Made by a program: the position numbers and the translations under genes. From Pricia antarctica (lineage in GTDB: Bacteria > Bacteroidota > Bacteroidia > Flavobacteriales > Flavobacteriaceae), in contig DRGL01000040.1 in NCBI GenBank assembly GCA_011050085.1, forward strand, positions 1 through 64,000: 64,000 nucleotides of DNA, read 5' to 3'. Of this stretch, positions 37,744 through 46,363 are shown piece by piece. Position 1 is the first letter of the stretch. Each line of letters begins with the position of its first letter. The notes beneath the pieces are model-generated. The model did not search any database. It was not told where the DNA came from and worked only from the letters and a program-made list of their open reading frames with translations.

Positions 37744-38127
37744 ATGGCACACGATCATAAATTGGAAATTTTTAGGGGGACCCTGAAATTCAAAAATAAT
37801 ATTCAAAAAATCTGGGGGGTTCTTATTTTTTTGACGCTCGTAACAGCCGTAGAGGTTGTATTGGGAATATATAAACCTCAAGTACTTACCCACACCAATG
37901 TTTTGGGGATGAAGGCACTCAATTGGATTTTTATCATTCTTACTTTGGTCAAGGCGTATTATATCTCTTGGGATTTCATGCACTTGCGGGATGAGAAGAG
38001 TTCATTGCGAAGGGCTGTAGTTTGGACCCCAATTTTTTTGGTTTCCTATTTGATATTCATTTTACTTTTCGAAGCTGATTATATTCATAACGTTTATAAA
38101 GATGGATTTATAAAATGGAACTTTTAA
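37744..38127 (+). CDS. cytochrome c oxidase subunit IV-type protein
   Basis: The 127-residue protein has three hydrophobic helices (WGVLIFLTLVTAVEVVLGIY, LNWIFIILTLVKAYYISWDFMHL, PIFLVSYLIFILLFEADY), the usual layout of prokaryotic oxidase subunit IV (CyoD/CaaD-like). The conserved VKAYYISWDFMHLRDE segment supports this. It lies 111 bp after the long subunit III gene, in the same direction, and a terminator follows, so it may end the oxidase transcript. Confidence 0.9.
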   Translation: MAHDHKLEIFRGTLKFKNNIQKIWGVLIFLTLVTAVEVVLGIYKPQVLTHTNVLGMKALNWIFIILTLVKAYYISWDFMHLRDEKSSLRRAVVWTPIFLVSYLIFILLFEADYIHNVYKDGFIKWNF

Positions 38128-38159
38128 ATGTTCTGATCACCCAAAATTAACAGCATACT

Positions 38160-38185
38160 AAGACGGTTTCACGACCGTCTTTTTT
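38160..38185 (+). terminator. Rho-independent terminator after subunit IV gene
   Basis: AAGACGGT (38160-38167) pairs with ACCGTCTT (38174-38181) around TTCACG, followed by T residues. The T-run passes into TATTTTTG (38185-38192), which fits a -7 element and ends 8 bp before the next ATG (38201). Confidence 0.8.
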
Positions 38186-38200
38186 ATTTTTGTATCCTAC

Positions 38201-38833
38201 ATGAAAAAGACATTTGTTCTAGTAATATTATTTGTTTTCCCTATTGTGGTCTACCTGTTTTTTGCTTCGGGAGTGACTAATTTTGGAAAGCTTCCCATAC
38301 TTACGGAAAACATTTCCGACGTTTCGGATATGACCGATACGGTGTCCCTAAAAAATAAGATTACTATACTCGGATTTTTGGGTAATGATATTGAACAGAA
38401 AAAGGGAAACGCGTTTAACTTGAATCAAAAAATATACAAACGTTTCTTTGAGTTTACCGACTTTCAATTTGTTATGGTGGTGCCCAAAGGCACTGAAGGG
38501 GAGGTTGCTGAATTGAAACATGAACTTGAAAATTTAGCAGATGTCAAAAAATGGAATTTTGTTTTTGGGGATGACAATCAAATACAAAATTTTTTCGACG
38601 GTTTGAAGACCGATGTATTCCTGAACGAAAATTTGGCAACGCCTTACGTTTTCATAATCGATAAAGATTTAAATCTTAGGGGTAGAAAGGTTGACGACGG
38701 AATAAGCAACGATTTCGGCTTTAATGCGGCATCTGTAGGAGAGCTCAACAATAAAATGGTTGATGATGTGAAAATCATTTTAGCCGAATACCGTATGGCA
38801 TTGAAAAAGAACAATGCAGAGCGATCAAAATAG
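38201..38833 (+). CDS. membrane-anchored SCO/thioredoxin-fold-like protein without cysteine
   Basis: The 210-residue protein has one N-terminal membrane helix (TFVLVILFVFPIVVYLFFA) and a soluble part with thioredoxin-like order: strand ITILGFLG, helix NLNQKIYKRFFEF, strand FQFVMVV, helix, then TPYVFIIDKDLNLRGR, which resembles the last strands of SCO proteins. The place of the copper-binding CxxxC is taken by GNDIEQKKG, and the entire protein contains no cysteine. It stands 29 bp before a normal SCO gene, so a shared role in oxidase assembly is likely but unproven. The fold call is my inference from pattern and context. Confidence 0.7.
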   Translation: MKKTFVLVILFVFPIVVYLFFASGVTNFGKLPILTENISDVSDMTDTVSLKNKITILGFLGNDIEQKKGNAFNLNQKIYKRFFEFTDFQFVMVVPKGTEGEVAELKHELENLADVKKWNFVFGDDNQIQNFFDGLKTDVFLNENLATPYVFIIDKDLNLRGRKVDDGISNDFGFNAASVGELNNKMVDDVKIILAEYRMALKKNNAERSK

Positions 38834-38862
38834 TTGCTAAAGTTGCTTACAAGATTTAAACC

Positions 38863-39609
38863 ATGAACAAAAAATATACTTACGTCTGGATTTCGCTTGT
38901 AGTCTTGGTATTTGGTATCATTTTTATCCCAAAAATTATAGACAGGGTTAAAGGTGGTTCTATTGTACAGAACGATAGAATGAACGCTGTGCCAAATTCT
39001 ACACCTTCAGCCGAAACGAAAGGTACCTTGGCCTATATTATGTTTGATGGTGAAAAACGAAAAGTGCCCAGTTTTGAATTCATTGACCAAGACAGTACGC
39101 TAATAAGTGACCGAGATTTTTTGGGAAAGGTATACGTAGTCGAATTTTTTTTTACGAGATGCCCTTCTATTTGCCCGTTGATGACCAAAAATTTGGTCGC
39201 ACTACAAAATGAGTTCGCCGATGATGAAGATTTTGGAATTGCATCCTTTTCCATAACTCCAGAATTCGATACGCCTTCGATTTTACGGGAATATGCCCAG
39301 AAATATGGAATCGAAGATACCGATTGGCATCTCATGACCGGTAATCGGGAACAGATTTACGAATTGGCCAATATAGGCTTTAATATATACGCTGCTGAAA
39401 GCGATGAAGCTCCTGGAGGCTTTGAGCATTCTGGTCTTTTTGCATTGGTAGACAAAGAGGGTTACATGCGCTCGCGCGCTGATAGTTATGGCAATCCAAT
39501 TGTGTATTACAGGGGAGCCATATCGGAAGCCAAAGGTGAAAACGAACAGGGCGAAAAAGAACAAATCTCTATTTTGAAGAGAGATATTAAAAATTTATTG
39601 GAGGAATAA
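38863..39609 (+). CDS. SCO1/SenC copper chaperone for cytochrome oxidase
   Basis: The 248-residue protein has one N-terminal membrane helix (about 7-25) and a thioredoxin-fold domain with the copper site complete: CPSIC (Cys100, Cys104) and His189 in GFEHSGLFALVD. SCO proteins deliver copper to, or reduce, the CuA site of oxidase subunit II. It lies between its cysteine-free relative and the DUF420 gene, whose ATG overlaps its stop by one base (TAATG). Confidence 0.95.
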   Translation: MNKKYTYVWISLVVLVFGIIFIPKIIDRVKGGSIVQNDRMNAVPNSTPSAETKGTLAYIMFDGEKRKVPSFEFIDQDSTLISDRDFLGKVYVVEFFFTRCPSICPLMTKNLVALQNEFADDEDFGIASFSITPEFDTPSILREYAQKYGIEDTDWHLMTGNREQIYELANIGFNIYAAESDEAPGGFEHSGLFALVDKEGYMRSRADSYGNPIVYYRGAISEAKGENEQGEKEQISILKRDIKNLLEE

Positions 39610-40142
39610 TGGAACGTGTCGCGCTGAAAGAAAAAAAATTCAATACCCTAATTACCATAGTATCTATAATCGTACCGATAGTGGTCGCTTTATTATTCAC
39701 TGTTAAGCTGCCAAATGTTGAACGATTGGGTTTTTTGCCACCCATATATGCTTCTATAAATGGCTTGACCGCGATTTTTTTAATAGCTGCACTTTGGGCT
39801 ATCCTGAACGGTAAGCGCCGTTTGCATCAAAATTTAATGACCATCAATATTGGTCTTTCGGTTTTATTTTTATTGATGTATATCGCTTATCATATGACAT
39901 CCGATTCAACTTCCTATGCCGGGGAGGGTATACTGCGAACGGTCTATTTTGTCATCTTAATATCCCATATCCTATTATCTATAGTAATTATACCCTTAGT
40001 ACTGAAAACCTATACCTTTGCCTACCTGAAACAGTTTGAACGCCATAAAAAGTGGGCAAAGTTTACTTTCCCTATTTGGTTATACGTGGCCATAACAGGA
40101 GTCGTAGTTTACTTTATGATTTCACCCTATTATGTAAATTAA
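39609..40142 (+). CDS. DUF420 membrane protein
   Basis: The 177-residue protein has about five hydrophobic helices. LHQNLMTINIGLSVLFLLMYIAYH and HKKWAKFTFPIWLYVAITGVVVY, with conserved His residues, match the DUF420 (YozB-like) family. The family is often encoded with SCO and oxidase subunits and is suspected to help oxidase assembly, but no activity is established. It is translationally coupled to the SCO gene (one-base overlap), and a small membrane protein gene follows after 4 bp. Confidence 0.9.
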   Translation: MERVALKEKKFNTLITIVSIIVPIVVALLFTVKLPNVERLGFLPPIYASINGLTAIFLIAALWAILNGKRRLHQNLMTINIGLSVLFLLMYIAYHMTSDSTSYAGEGILRTVYFVILISHILLSIVIIPLVLKTYTFAYLKQFERHKKWAKFTFPIWLYVAITGVVVYFMISPYYVN

Positions 40143-40146
40143 TGGT

Positions 40147-40380
40147 ATGAAGAAAACAATTGTAAGCCTTTTGATAGTTACTCTATTATGTGTTCCACAA
40201 GTTTCGGAAGCGCAATGTGCCATGTGCCGGGCCGTTCTTCAAAGTGATGGCAATACAGCTGCCGCCGAGGGCATCAATAATGGTATCGTTTATCTCATGG
40301 CCATACCCTATATCGCTATCGCCGTATTGTTCTATTTTGTTTTTAGAAAGATAAAAACCAAAACCACATGGAAGTTTTAA
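40147..40380 (+). CDS. small membrane protein with CAMC motif, function unknown
   Basis: The 77-residue protein has a signal-peptide-like N-terminus ending in SEAQ, then CAMCRA, a short polar stretch and one membrane helix (GIVYLMAIPYIAIAVLFYFVF) before a basic tail. The CxxC would lie on the outer face next to the membrane. Its position as the last gene of the SCO-DUF420 unit (4-bp gap) suggests a part in copper or thiol handling for oxidase assembly, which is inference. I do not know a named family for it, although similar short proteins seem to accompany SCO genes in related bacteria. Confidence 0.8.
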   Translation: MKKTIVSLLIVTLLCVPQVSEAQCAMCRAVLQSDGNTAAAEGINNGIVYLMAIPYIAIAVLFYFVFRKIKTKTTWKF

Positions 40381-40565
40381 CATTTTTTTAAGGGTTTATA
40401 TTGTAACAGTTTTTCTTTCCACGCGTCTTTATTATGTGGTACCCCCGCCATATTCATCAATCAAAGAGACTTAGTACTGTAGTTCAGCTCAAAAAATCTT
40501 CGCTATTGGTACAGCGGCGATAGCTTGATCTAAATACGAAGATAAGTTTCGATAATCATGGCCCA

Positions 40566-41810
40566 ATGTTCGACATCGAGAGGTGGCAAGAAATTTTTAA
40601 TACCATCCGTAAAAATAAATTACGGACTTTTCTTACGGGGCTATCCGTTGCTTCCGGCATATTCATTCTGGTAATATTATTGGGTTTCGGTCAGGGTTTC
40701 CGAAATGGTATTGCACATGAGTTTGAACAAGACGCAGCTACCAGCGTCTGGGTTTGGCCCGGCATGACTACCAAGAAATACAAGGGACTCAATCCCGGTA
40801 GAAATATACAGTTGCGCAATCAGAACTACGAGTTTTCCGCCAAACTTCTTCAAGACGATATTGAATATAAATCGCCAAGAATATTTGTGCGCGATATCTC
40901 CATAAACTATGGTAAGGAGGCCTTAGCCTACAATTTACAAGGTGTATCCTATCAATTTCAGCAAATTGAGAACGCTACAATGTCCGATGGGCGGTTTTTG
41001 AATTATCAAGATGAGATCAATACCGCAAAAGTCGCTGTTATTGGAAATAAAATTGCAATCGACGTTTTTCAAGATGTCGAAACTCCTATAGGTGAGTTCA
41101 TAGATATTTCAGGGATACCCTTTAAGATAATAGGAATCTTTAGTGAGACCGAAGACCGTGAAGAAGAACGAATCTTTATTCCCAAAACGACAGCACAAAA
41201 GGTATTTAATGGAGGTGATCGGTTGAACAACCTGGCCTACACCTTGGTTCCGGCCGAGAATTTCGAGGCGGCCGTGGCACAATCCCTTAAATTCAAGAAT
41301 AGACTGCAGTCCTATTTGCAACAAGCACATACGGTAGATCCTGATGATACTAATGCTATTCGAGTCTATAGCGCTATGGAGGAGGCCAAACGTTATTATA
41401 GTCTGACCGATAATATTAAACTTTTCTTTTGGTTCGTGGGCATCTGCACCATTATAGCCGGTGTCGTTGGGGTTAGTAATATCATGCTAATCGTAGTGCG
41501 TGAGCGCACTAAGGAAATAGGAATCCGAAAGGCTTTAGGGGCCAAACCTTGGGCGATTGTCGGAATGGTTTTGCACGAATCTATTTTTATAACGGCTATC
41601 TCGGGATTTACCGGACTCATCTTTAGTATGGGACTCTTAGAACTACTGGGCCCGCATATTCAGGTAGACTACGTGCTGAATCCATCTGTAAATTTTAACG
41701 TAGCCATTTCGACCGTTTTCGTATTGATAGTTGCAGGCGCCGTAGCCGGGTTTTTTCCCGCTTGGCGTGCGGCGAATATCCACGTAATCGATGCTCTAAA
41801 AGACGAATAA
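40566..41810 (+). CDS. MacB-like ABC transporter permease (type A, first copy)
   Basis: The 414-residue protein has one N-terminal helix, a large periplasmic domain (MacB_PCD, about residues 45-255) and three C-terminal helices with the FtsX-type stretch GVSNIMLIVVRERTKEIGIRKALGAKP. It lacks the nucleotide-binding domain that E. coli MacB carries, so it needs a separate ATPase. By N-terminal sequence (KNKLRTFLTG, KYKGLNPGRNI) it is closest in this cluster to the permease at 45133. It is the first gene of the eight-gene exporter cluster; 185 bp precede it. Confidence 0.92.
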   Translation: MFDIERWQEIFNTIRKNKLRTFLTGLSVASGIFILVILLGFGQGFRNGIAHEFEQDAATSVWVWPGMTTKKYKGLNPGRNIQLRNQNYEFSAKLLQDDIEYKSPRIFVRDISINYGKEALAYNLQGVSYQFQQIENATMSDGRFLNYQDEINTAKVAVIGNKIAIDVFQDVETPIGEFIDISGIPFKIIGIFSETEDREEERIFIPKTTAQKVFNGGDRLNNLAYTLVPAENFEAAVAQSLKFKNRLQSYLQQAHTVDPDDTNAIRVYSAMEEAKRYYSLTDNIKLFFWFVGICTIIAGVVGVSNIMLIVVRERTKEIGIRKALGAKPWAIVGMVLHESIFITAISGFTGLIFSMGLLELLGPHIQVDYVLNPSVNFNVAISTVFVLIVAGAVAGFFPAWRAANIHVIDALKDE

Positions 41811-41838
41811 TTTTAAACAATGTATAAACCTTTACGCT

Positions 41839-43098
41839 GTGTTTAACAAAGACCGTTGGAAAGAAATATTGGAGGTGCTCACCAGTAATTGGTTTAGAAC
41901 AATACTGACTGCTTTTGGTGTGTTTTGGGGTATTTTCATATTAATCATTTTGCTTTCCGCTGGAAAAGGCTTGGAGAATGGGATCATGCAAGATTTCGGA
42001 GACATTGCCACCAATACAATGTTCATGTGGTCTAGAACCACTACGAAAACCTACAAAGGCCTTCCCAAGGGTAGAAGTTTTCTTTTCAAGACCGATGACG
42101 TTCAAGCTATTCGCGACAAGGTGCCTAACCTTCGCTTTATTTCCCCTAGAAATCAGTTAGGCGGTTTCAATGGTGCAAATAACGTTGTAAGGGGGTTAAA
42201 AACAGGCGCCTATAATGTCTATGGCGATTATCCTGAAATTATCAAGCAAGATCCTATGACAATCACCTCCGGCCGCTTTTTAAACTACAACGATATCAAC
42301 GAAAAGCGAAAAATCGCCATTATAGGTGAAGGTGTCAAAGACGGGCTATATAATAGAGGCGAGGAGGTGGTCGGTAGCTATATCAAAATTCAAGGGGTGA
42401 ACTTTATGGTCGTAGGAACCTATAAAAAGAAGAGTAACGACGGTGATGGTGAAGAGGGGCAAAAAGAAATTTTCGTGCCTTTCACTTCGTTTTCCCAAGC
42501 CTTCAATCGCGGTAACGATGTGGGTTGGATGGCCATAACCGCAAATGATGGGACTTCGATAACCAGTATTAAGGATAAGATAATGTCAGTGGTCAAGGAA
42601 AATCGAAAAGTACATCCCGATGACCAACGTGCCGTTGGTCATTTTGATCTCTATGAACAGTTTCAAAGAGTTCAAAGTCTTTTTGGCGCGTTACGTTTTA
42701 TTGCCTACTTCGTAGGCATTTTGGTACTGTTATCCGGTGTTATCGGGGTAAGTAACATTATGCTTATCGTGGTAAAGGAACGCACCAAGGAAATCGGAAT
42801 TCGGAGGGCCCTGGGAGAAGATCCCTGGTCTATTAAACTTCAGATTTTAATGGAATCGATTTTTTTAACAATTATCTCAGGGATGGCCGGTATTACGTTA
42901 GGTGCTATGGTTATTTATGCGATAAATTCCCTTTTGGATATGAACGGACCAGTCGATATGTTCGCGAATCCAAGTGTTAGTCTTAGCGTTGTTATAGGGG
43001 CATTGGCCATTTTAATAGTATCAGGCCTATTGGCCGGCTTTATACCTGCACAAAGTGCTATCAAGGTCAGACCGATCGATGCCTTACGAACCGAATGA
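41839..43098 (+). CDS. MacB-like ABC transporter permease (type B, first copy)
   Basis: The 419-residue protein has the same layout as the gene before it: N-terminal helix (TILTAFGVFWGIFILIILLS), periplasmic MacB domain and three C-terminal helices with GVSNIMLIVVKERTKEIGIRRALGEDP. It resembles the permease at 46364 more than its direct neighbour (both have a W-G-I-F motif in the first helix and a (K/D)GLxxG stretch after it). The start is a GTG at 41839. Types A and B probably form a heterodimer. Confidence 0.92.
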   Translation: MFNKDRWKEILEVLTSNWFRTILTAFGVFWGIFILIILLSAGKGLENGIMQDFGDIATNTMFMWSRTTTKTYKGLPKGRSFLFKTDDVQAIRDKVPNLRFISPRNQLGGFNGANNVVRGLKTGAYNVYGDYPEIIKQDPMTITSGRFLNYNDINEKRKIAIIGEGVKDGLYNRGEEVVGSYIKIQGVNFMVVGTYKKKSNDGDGEEGQKEIFVPFTSFSQAFNRGNDVGWMAITANDGTSITSIKDKIMSVVKENRKVHPDDQRAVGHFDLYEQFQRVQSLFGALRFIAYFVGILVLLSGVIGVSNIMLIVVKERTKEIGIRRALGEDPWSIKLQILMESIFLTIISGMAGITLGAMVIYAINSLLDMNGPVDMFANPSVSLSVVIGALAILIVSGLLAGFIPAQSAIKVRPIDALRTE

Positions 43099-43148
43099 AA
43101 CGGATAGCCAATAGTACATTTTCTGTAAACAATACTTTGTATACCAAG

Positions 43149-43180
43149 AATCAATCATCAATCAATAGATAATCAATCCA
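43149..43180 (+). repeat. AATCAATC-type repeats at a translation start
   Basis: AATCAATC occurs at 43149-43156 and 43171-43178, with ATCAATCAAT between, directly before the ATG at 43181. A related repeat precedes the tolC-like gene (48893). Confidence 0.7.
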
Positions 43181-44302
43181 ATGAAAAAATCAATCACGCG
43201 AATCATCCTTTTACTTATCGTCGTTACTTTCGGTGGTGCGATGTATTATCTCTATCAAAAGAATGCTGAAGACCCAATAGTTTACGAAACAGAAAAGCCT
43301 TCAAAGCAAAATATCATAAAAAAAACAGTTGCTACAGGCAGTATACTTCCTTTGGAAGAAGTGCTGATTAAGCCCAATATTTCGGGAGTAATTGAAGAGA
43401 TTTTTGTCGAAGGCGGAGACTACGTTAAATCTGGCGATTTACTCTGTCGCATTAAGGTAGTACCCAACCTGAGCGCTTTGAACAATGCACGAAATTCCAT
43501 TGAAGAAGCTAAAATTGCACTAGATGACCAACTTCGCAATCTGCAAAGGCAAAAAGGCCTATTCGAAAAAGGTGTTATTTCTAAGGTGGATTTAGAACGG
43601 GCACAGGTAAGTTATGATCAGAGTAAACAAAGTTATGGTGCCGCAAATAAGAACTATGATATTGTAAAGACGGGGACCACAAAAGGCTTTGGCAATTCAG
43701 CAAATACCCAAATCAGGTCGACAGTCAGTGGAATGGTGCTTGAAGTACCAGTAGAAGTAGGCAATCAGGTTATCGAAAGCAATACGTTCAATGAAGGCAC
43801 GACCATTGCTGCTATCGCTGACGTCGAAAAAATGATTTTCGAAGGTAAGATTGATGAATCCGAAGTCGGAAAAATAAAGGAAAACTTACCCCTAGAGATT
43901 ACTGTAGGTGCCATTGAAGGTACCACTTTCGACGCTATATTAGATTATATCGCCCCAAAAGGGATGGAAGAGAACGGCGCCATTCAATTCGAAATCAAGG
44001 GTACTATGGCCAAGCAAGATTCTATCTTTATTCGAGCCGGCCTAAGCGCCAATGCCTCTGTAATTTTAGCGAGGGCCGATAGTGTGCTAGCTATAAAGGA
44101 AGCTTTGGTGCAGTTCGATGAAAAGACCAAAAAACCCTACGTTGAAATAGATAATGGAGCCCAACAGTTCGAGCGCAAGAATATAGAATTAGGCATAAGC
44201 GATGGTATCTTTGTAGAAATTAAATCAGGAATTACAGCGGAAGACAACATCAAGGTCTGGAACGCTATCGAAAAAGAAGAAGGCGGTCAAGAAGATTCAT
44301 AG
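43181..44302 (+). CDS. periplasmic adaptor (membrane fusion) protein, first copy
   Basis: The 373-residue protein has an N-terminal membrane helix (IILLLIVVTFGGAMYYLY), a biotinyl-lipoyl-like half (IKPNISGVIEEIFVEGGDYVKSGDLL), a short coiled-coil hairpin (about 100-155), the second lipoyl half (IRSTVSGMVLEVPVEVGNQV) and beta-barrel domains. This is the MacA/HlyD layout that links the inner-membrane permease to TolC. It is clearly similar to the adaptor at 47731. About 136 bp separate it from the ATPase gene. Confidence 0.92.
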   Translation: MKKSITRIILLLIVVTFGGAMYYLYQKNAEDPIVYETEKPSKQNIIKKTVATGSILPLEEVLIKPNISGVIEEIFVEGGDYVKSGDLLCRIKVVPNLSALNNARNSIEEAKIALDDQLRNLQRQKGLFEKGVISKVDLERAQVSYDQSKQSYGAANKNYDIVKTGTTKGFGNSANTQIRSTVSGMVLEVPVEVGNQVIESNTFNEGTTIAAIADVEKMIFEGKIDESEVGKIKENLPLEITVGAIEGTTFDAILDYIAPKGMEENGAIQFEIKGTMAKQDSIFIRAGLSANASVILARADSVLAIKEALVQFDEKTKKPYVEIDNGAQQFERKNIELGISDGIFVEIKSGITAEDNIKVWNAIEKEEGGQEDS

Positions 44303-44438
44303 CAGATGTTGGGAAGAACTTCAACTTGACATAACACTTATTTAACACAACATTTAGAGAATAACTTGTAACAATTCAAGAACTTACTAGTCTTATCGTT
44401 CGATTGGCGAGACTATCCTAATCACAAACAAACCCACC

Positions 44439-45140
44439 ATGATTGAAATTAAAGACCTTCATAAATCCTATAAAATGGGCAACAACAAGCTTCATGTTTT
44501 AAAAGGATTAAACTTCAGTATAGCAGAAGGCGAGCTTGTTGCCATCATGGGATCTTCCGGTTCGGGAAAATCAACCTTGTTGAATATTCTAGGAATGCTC
44601 GACGAGCTCGATGAAGGATCATATACGTTAGACGGTGTTCCTATTAAGAATCTAAACGAAACGAAAGCGGCACAATATCGAAACAAATTTTTAGGCTTTG
44701 TCTTTCAATCCTTCAATCTTATTAATTATAAGAGTGCTATGGAAAATGTGGCACTACCCTTATATTACCAAAAAGTTCCAAGGAAAGAGCGAGAAGAAAA
44801 AGCATTAAAATATTTAGGTCAGGTTGGCTTGAAGGAGTGGGCAGACCACCTTCCCAACGAGTTGTCTGGTGGGCAGAAACAGCGTGTCGCCATTGCGCGT
44901 GCGATGGCAGCTGAGCCAAAAGTACTTTTGGCCGATGAACCTACAGGTGCTCTTGATAGTAAGACATCCTACGAGGTGATGGACTTAATCCAAAAAATAA
45001 ACGATAACGGCAATACAATTTTAGTGGTGACCCATGAAGAGGATATCGCCCACATGTGCAAACGAATCGTACACCTCAAGGATGGCGTAATCGTTGAAGA
45101 TAAAATGGTCGAACAGGTAAGGGCCGAACAATATGTTTAG
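44439..45140 (+). CDS. ABC transporter ATPase (MacB/LolD-type)
   Basis: The 233-residue protein has Walker [10 protein letters not shown] (38-46), the Q-loop FVFQSFNL, signature LSGGQKQR (about 141), Walker B VLLADEP and the H-loop THE. It belongs to the MacB/LolD/FtsE group of ATPases that drive mechanotransmission exporters. It is the only ATPase in the cluster, placed between two sets of permeases and adaptor, and overlaps the following permease gene by 8 bp. Confidence 0.96.
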   Translation: MIEIKDLHKSYKMGNNKLHVLKGLNFSIAEGELVAIMGSSGSGKSTLLNILGMLDELDEGSYTLDGVPIKNLNETKAAQYRNKFLGFVFQSFNLINYKSAMENVALPLYYQKVPRKEREEKALKYLGQVGLKEWADHLPNELSGGQKQRVAIARAMAAEPKVLLADEPTGALDSKTSYEVMDLIQKINDNGNTILVVTHEEDIAHMCKRIVHLKDGVIVEDKMVEQVRAEQYV

Positions 45141-46362
45141 CAGGGACAACTGGAAGGAAATCTTTCAGACCATTCAGAAAAATAAACTCCGTACGTTTTT
45201 GTCAGGCTTTACGGTAGCGCTCGGTATTTTTATTTTTGTCGCCCTGTTCGGTTTGGGAAACGGACTTAAAAATACGTTTCAAGAGTTCTTCGGCAATGAT
45301 GCTACTAACGTATTCTATTTGTATCCCGGGCGTACTTCTATGCCTTACAAGGGCTATAAGTCGGGCAGAACTATTGAATTTGATAATAGTGACATCAAAG
45401 ATATCAACAAGAATTTTGCCATGTTTCTAGAATATTCAACGCCACGTATTCAACGGCAAGATACCGTTCGTTTCATGAACGAGTCGAATTCATATGCTAC
45501 ACAGGGGGTCGCTCCATCGCATCAGTTGGCCGAAAATACGATTATGATGAAGGGCCGTTATTTGAACGACAGCGATATAATGAGCAAGAATAAATACGCA
45601 GTCATCGGACGTCTGGTGGAAGAAGACCTGTTTAGAGGTAAAAATGCACTCGGCAAGTATATTGATATCGGGGGTAGTGCCTTTAAGGTTATTGGGGTTT
45701 TTCAAGATGATGGCGGCGACGACGAAGAGCGTATTATATTTATGCCTTACACAACACGGCAGCTGATAGAAATGAATAACGACAAGGTAGGTCAGTTGAT
45801 TGTAGGATTCAAGCCTGAGCTTGGCTATGAAGGTGCCATGGCATTCGACGCTAGTCTAGATAAATTTTTGCGCGAAAAGAAATATATAAATCCCGCTGAT
45901 GAGAACGGAATCTACATTCGAAATGTGGCTGAACAGTTAAAACAGAACCAACAATTGGCTGTCGTTTTGCAATTGATTGTGTCTTTCGTAGCCTTTGGTA
46001 CTATCATCGCAGGTATAATTGGTATCAGTAATATTATGGTTTTTGTCGTAAAAGAGCGCACCAAAGAGCTAGGCATTAGAAAAGCACTGGGCGCAACTCC
46101 GAAATCTGTAATCGGAACAATTTTGTTGGAATCTATATTCATTACGACCGTTTTCGGATTTATCGGTATGATTATAGGTGTTGCAGTGTTGAGTTCCTTG
46201 GGCGAAACACTTGAAGATTATTTTATCAAGAACCCTTATATAGATATGCCGGTCGCCATCTTCGCGACGATAGCATTGATTATATTTGGAGGCATCGCCG
46301 GGTACATACCCGCAAGAAGGGCGGCAAAAATCAAACCAATAGTAGCCTTAAGAGACGAATAA
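45133..46362 (+). CDS. MacB-like ABC transporter permease (type A, second copy)
   Basis: The 409-residue protein has the MacB permease layout without ATPase domain: N-terminal helix (KNKLRTFLSGFTVALGIFIFVALFG), periplasmic domain, and three C-terminal helices with GISNIMVFVVKERTKELGIRKALGATP. KNKLRTFLxG and the following N-DAT and PYKGYKSGRTI segments parallel the permease at 40566. Its ATG lies inside the ATPase gene (8-bp overlap), so these two are tightly coupled; the next permease begins 1 bp after its stop. Confidence 0.93.
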   Translation: MFSRDNWKEIFQTIQKNKLRTFLSGFTVALGIFIFVALFGLGNGLKNTFQEFFGNDATNVFYLYPGRTSMPYKGYKSGRTIEFDNSDIKDINKNFAMFLEYSTPRIQRQDTVRFMNESNSYATQGVAPSHQLAENTIMMKGRYLNDSDIMSKNKYAVIGRLVEEDLFRGKNALGKYIDIGGSAFKVIGVFQDDGGDDEERIIFMPYTTRQLIEMNNDKVGQLIVGFKPELGYEGAMAFDASLDKFLREKKYINPADENGIYIRNVAEQLKQNQQLAVVLQLIVSFVAFGTIIAGIIGISNIMVFVVKERTKELGIRKALGATPKSVIGTILLESIFITTVFGFIGMIIGVAVLSSLGETLEDYFIKNPYIDMPVAIFATIALIIFGGIAGYIPARRAAKIKPIVALRDE

Positions 46363-46363
46363 T

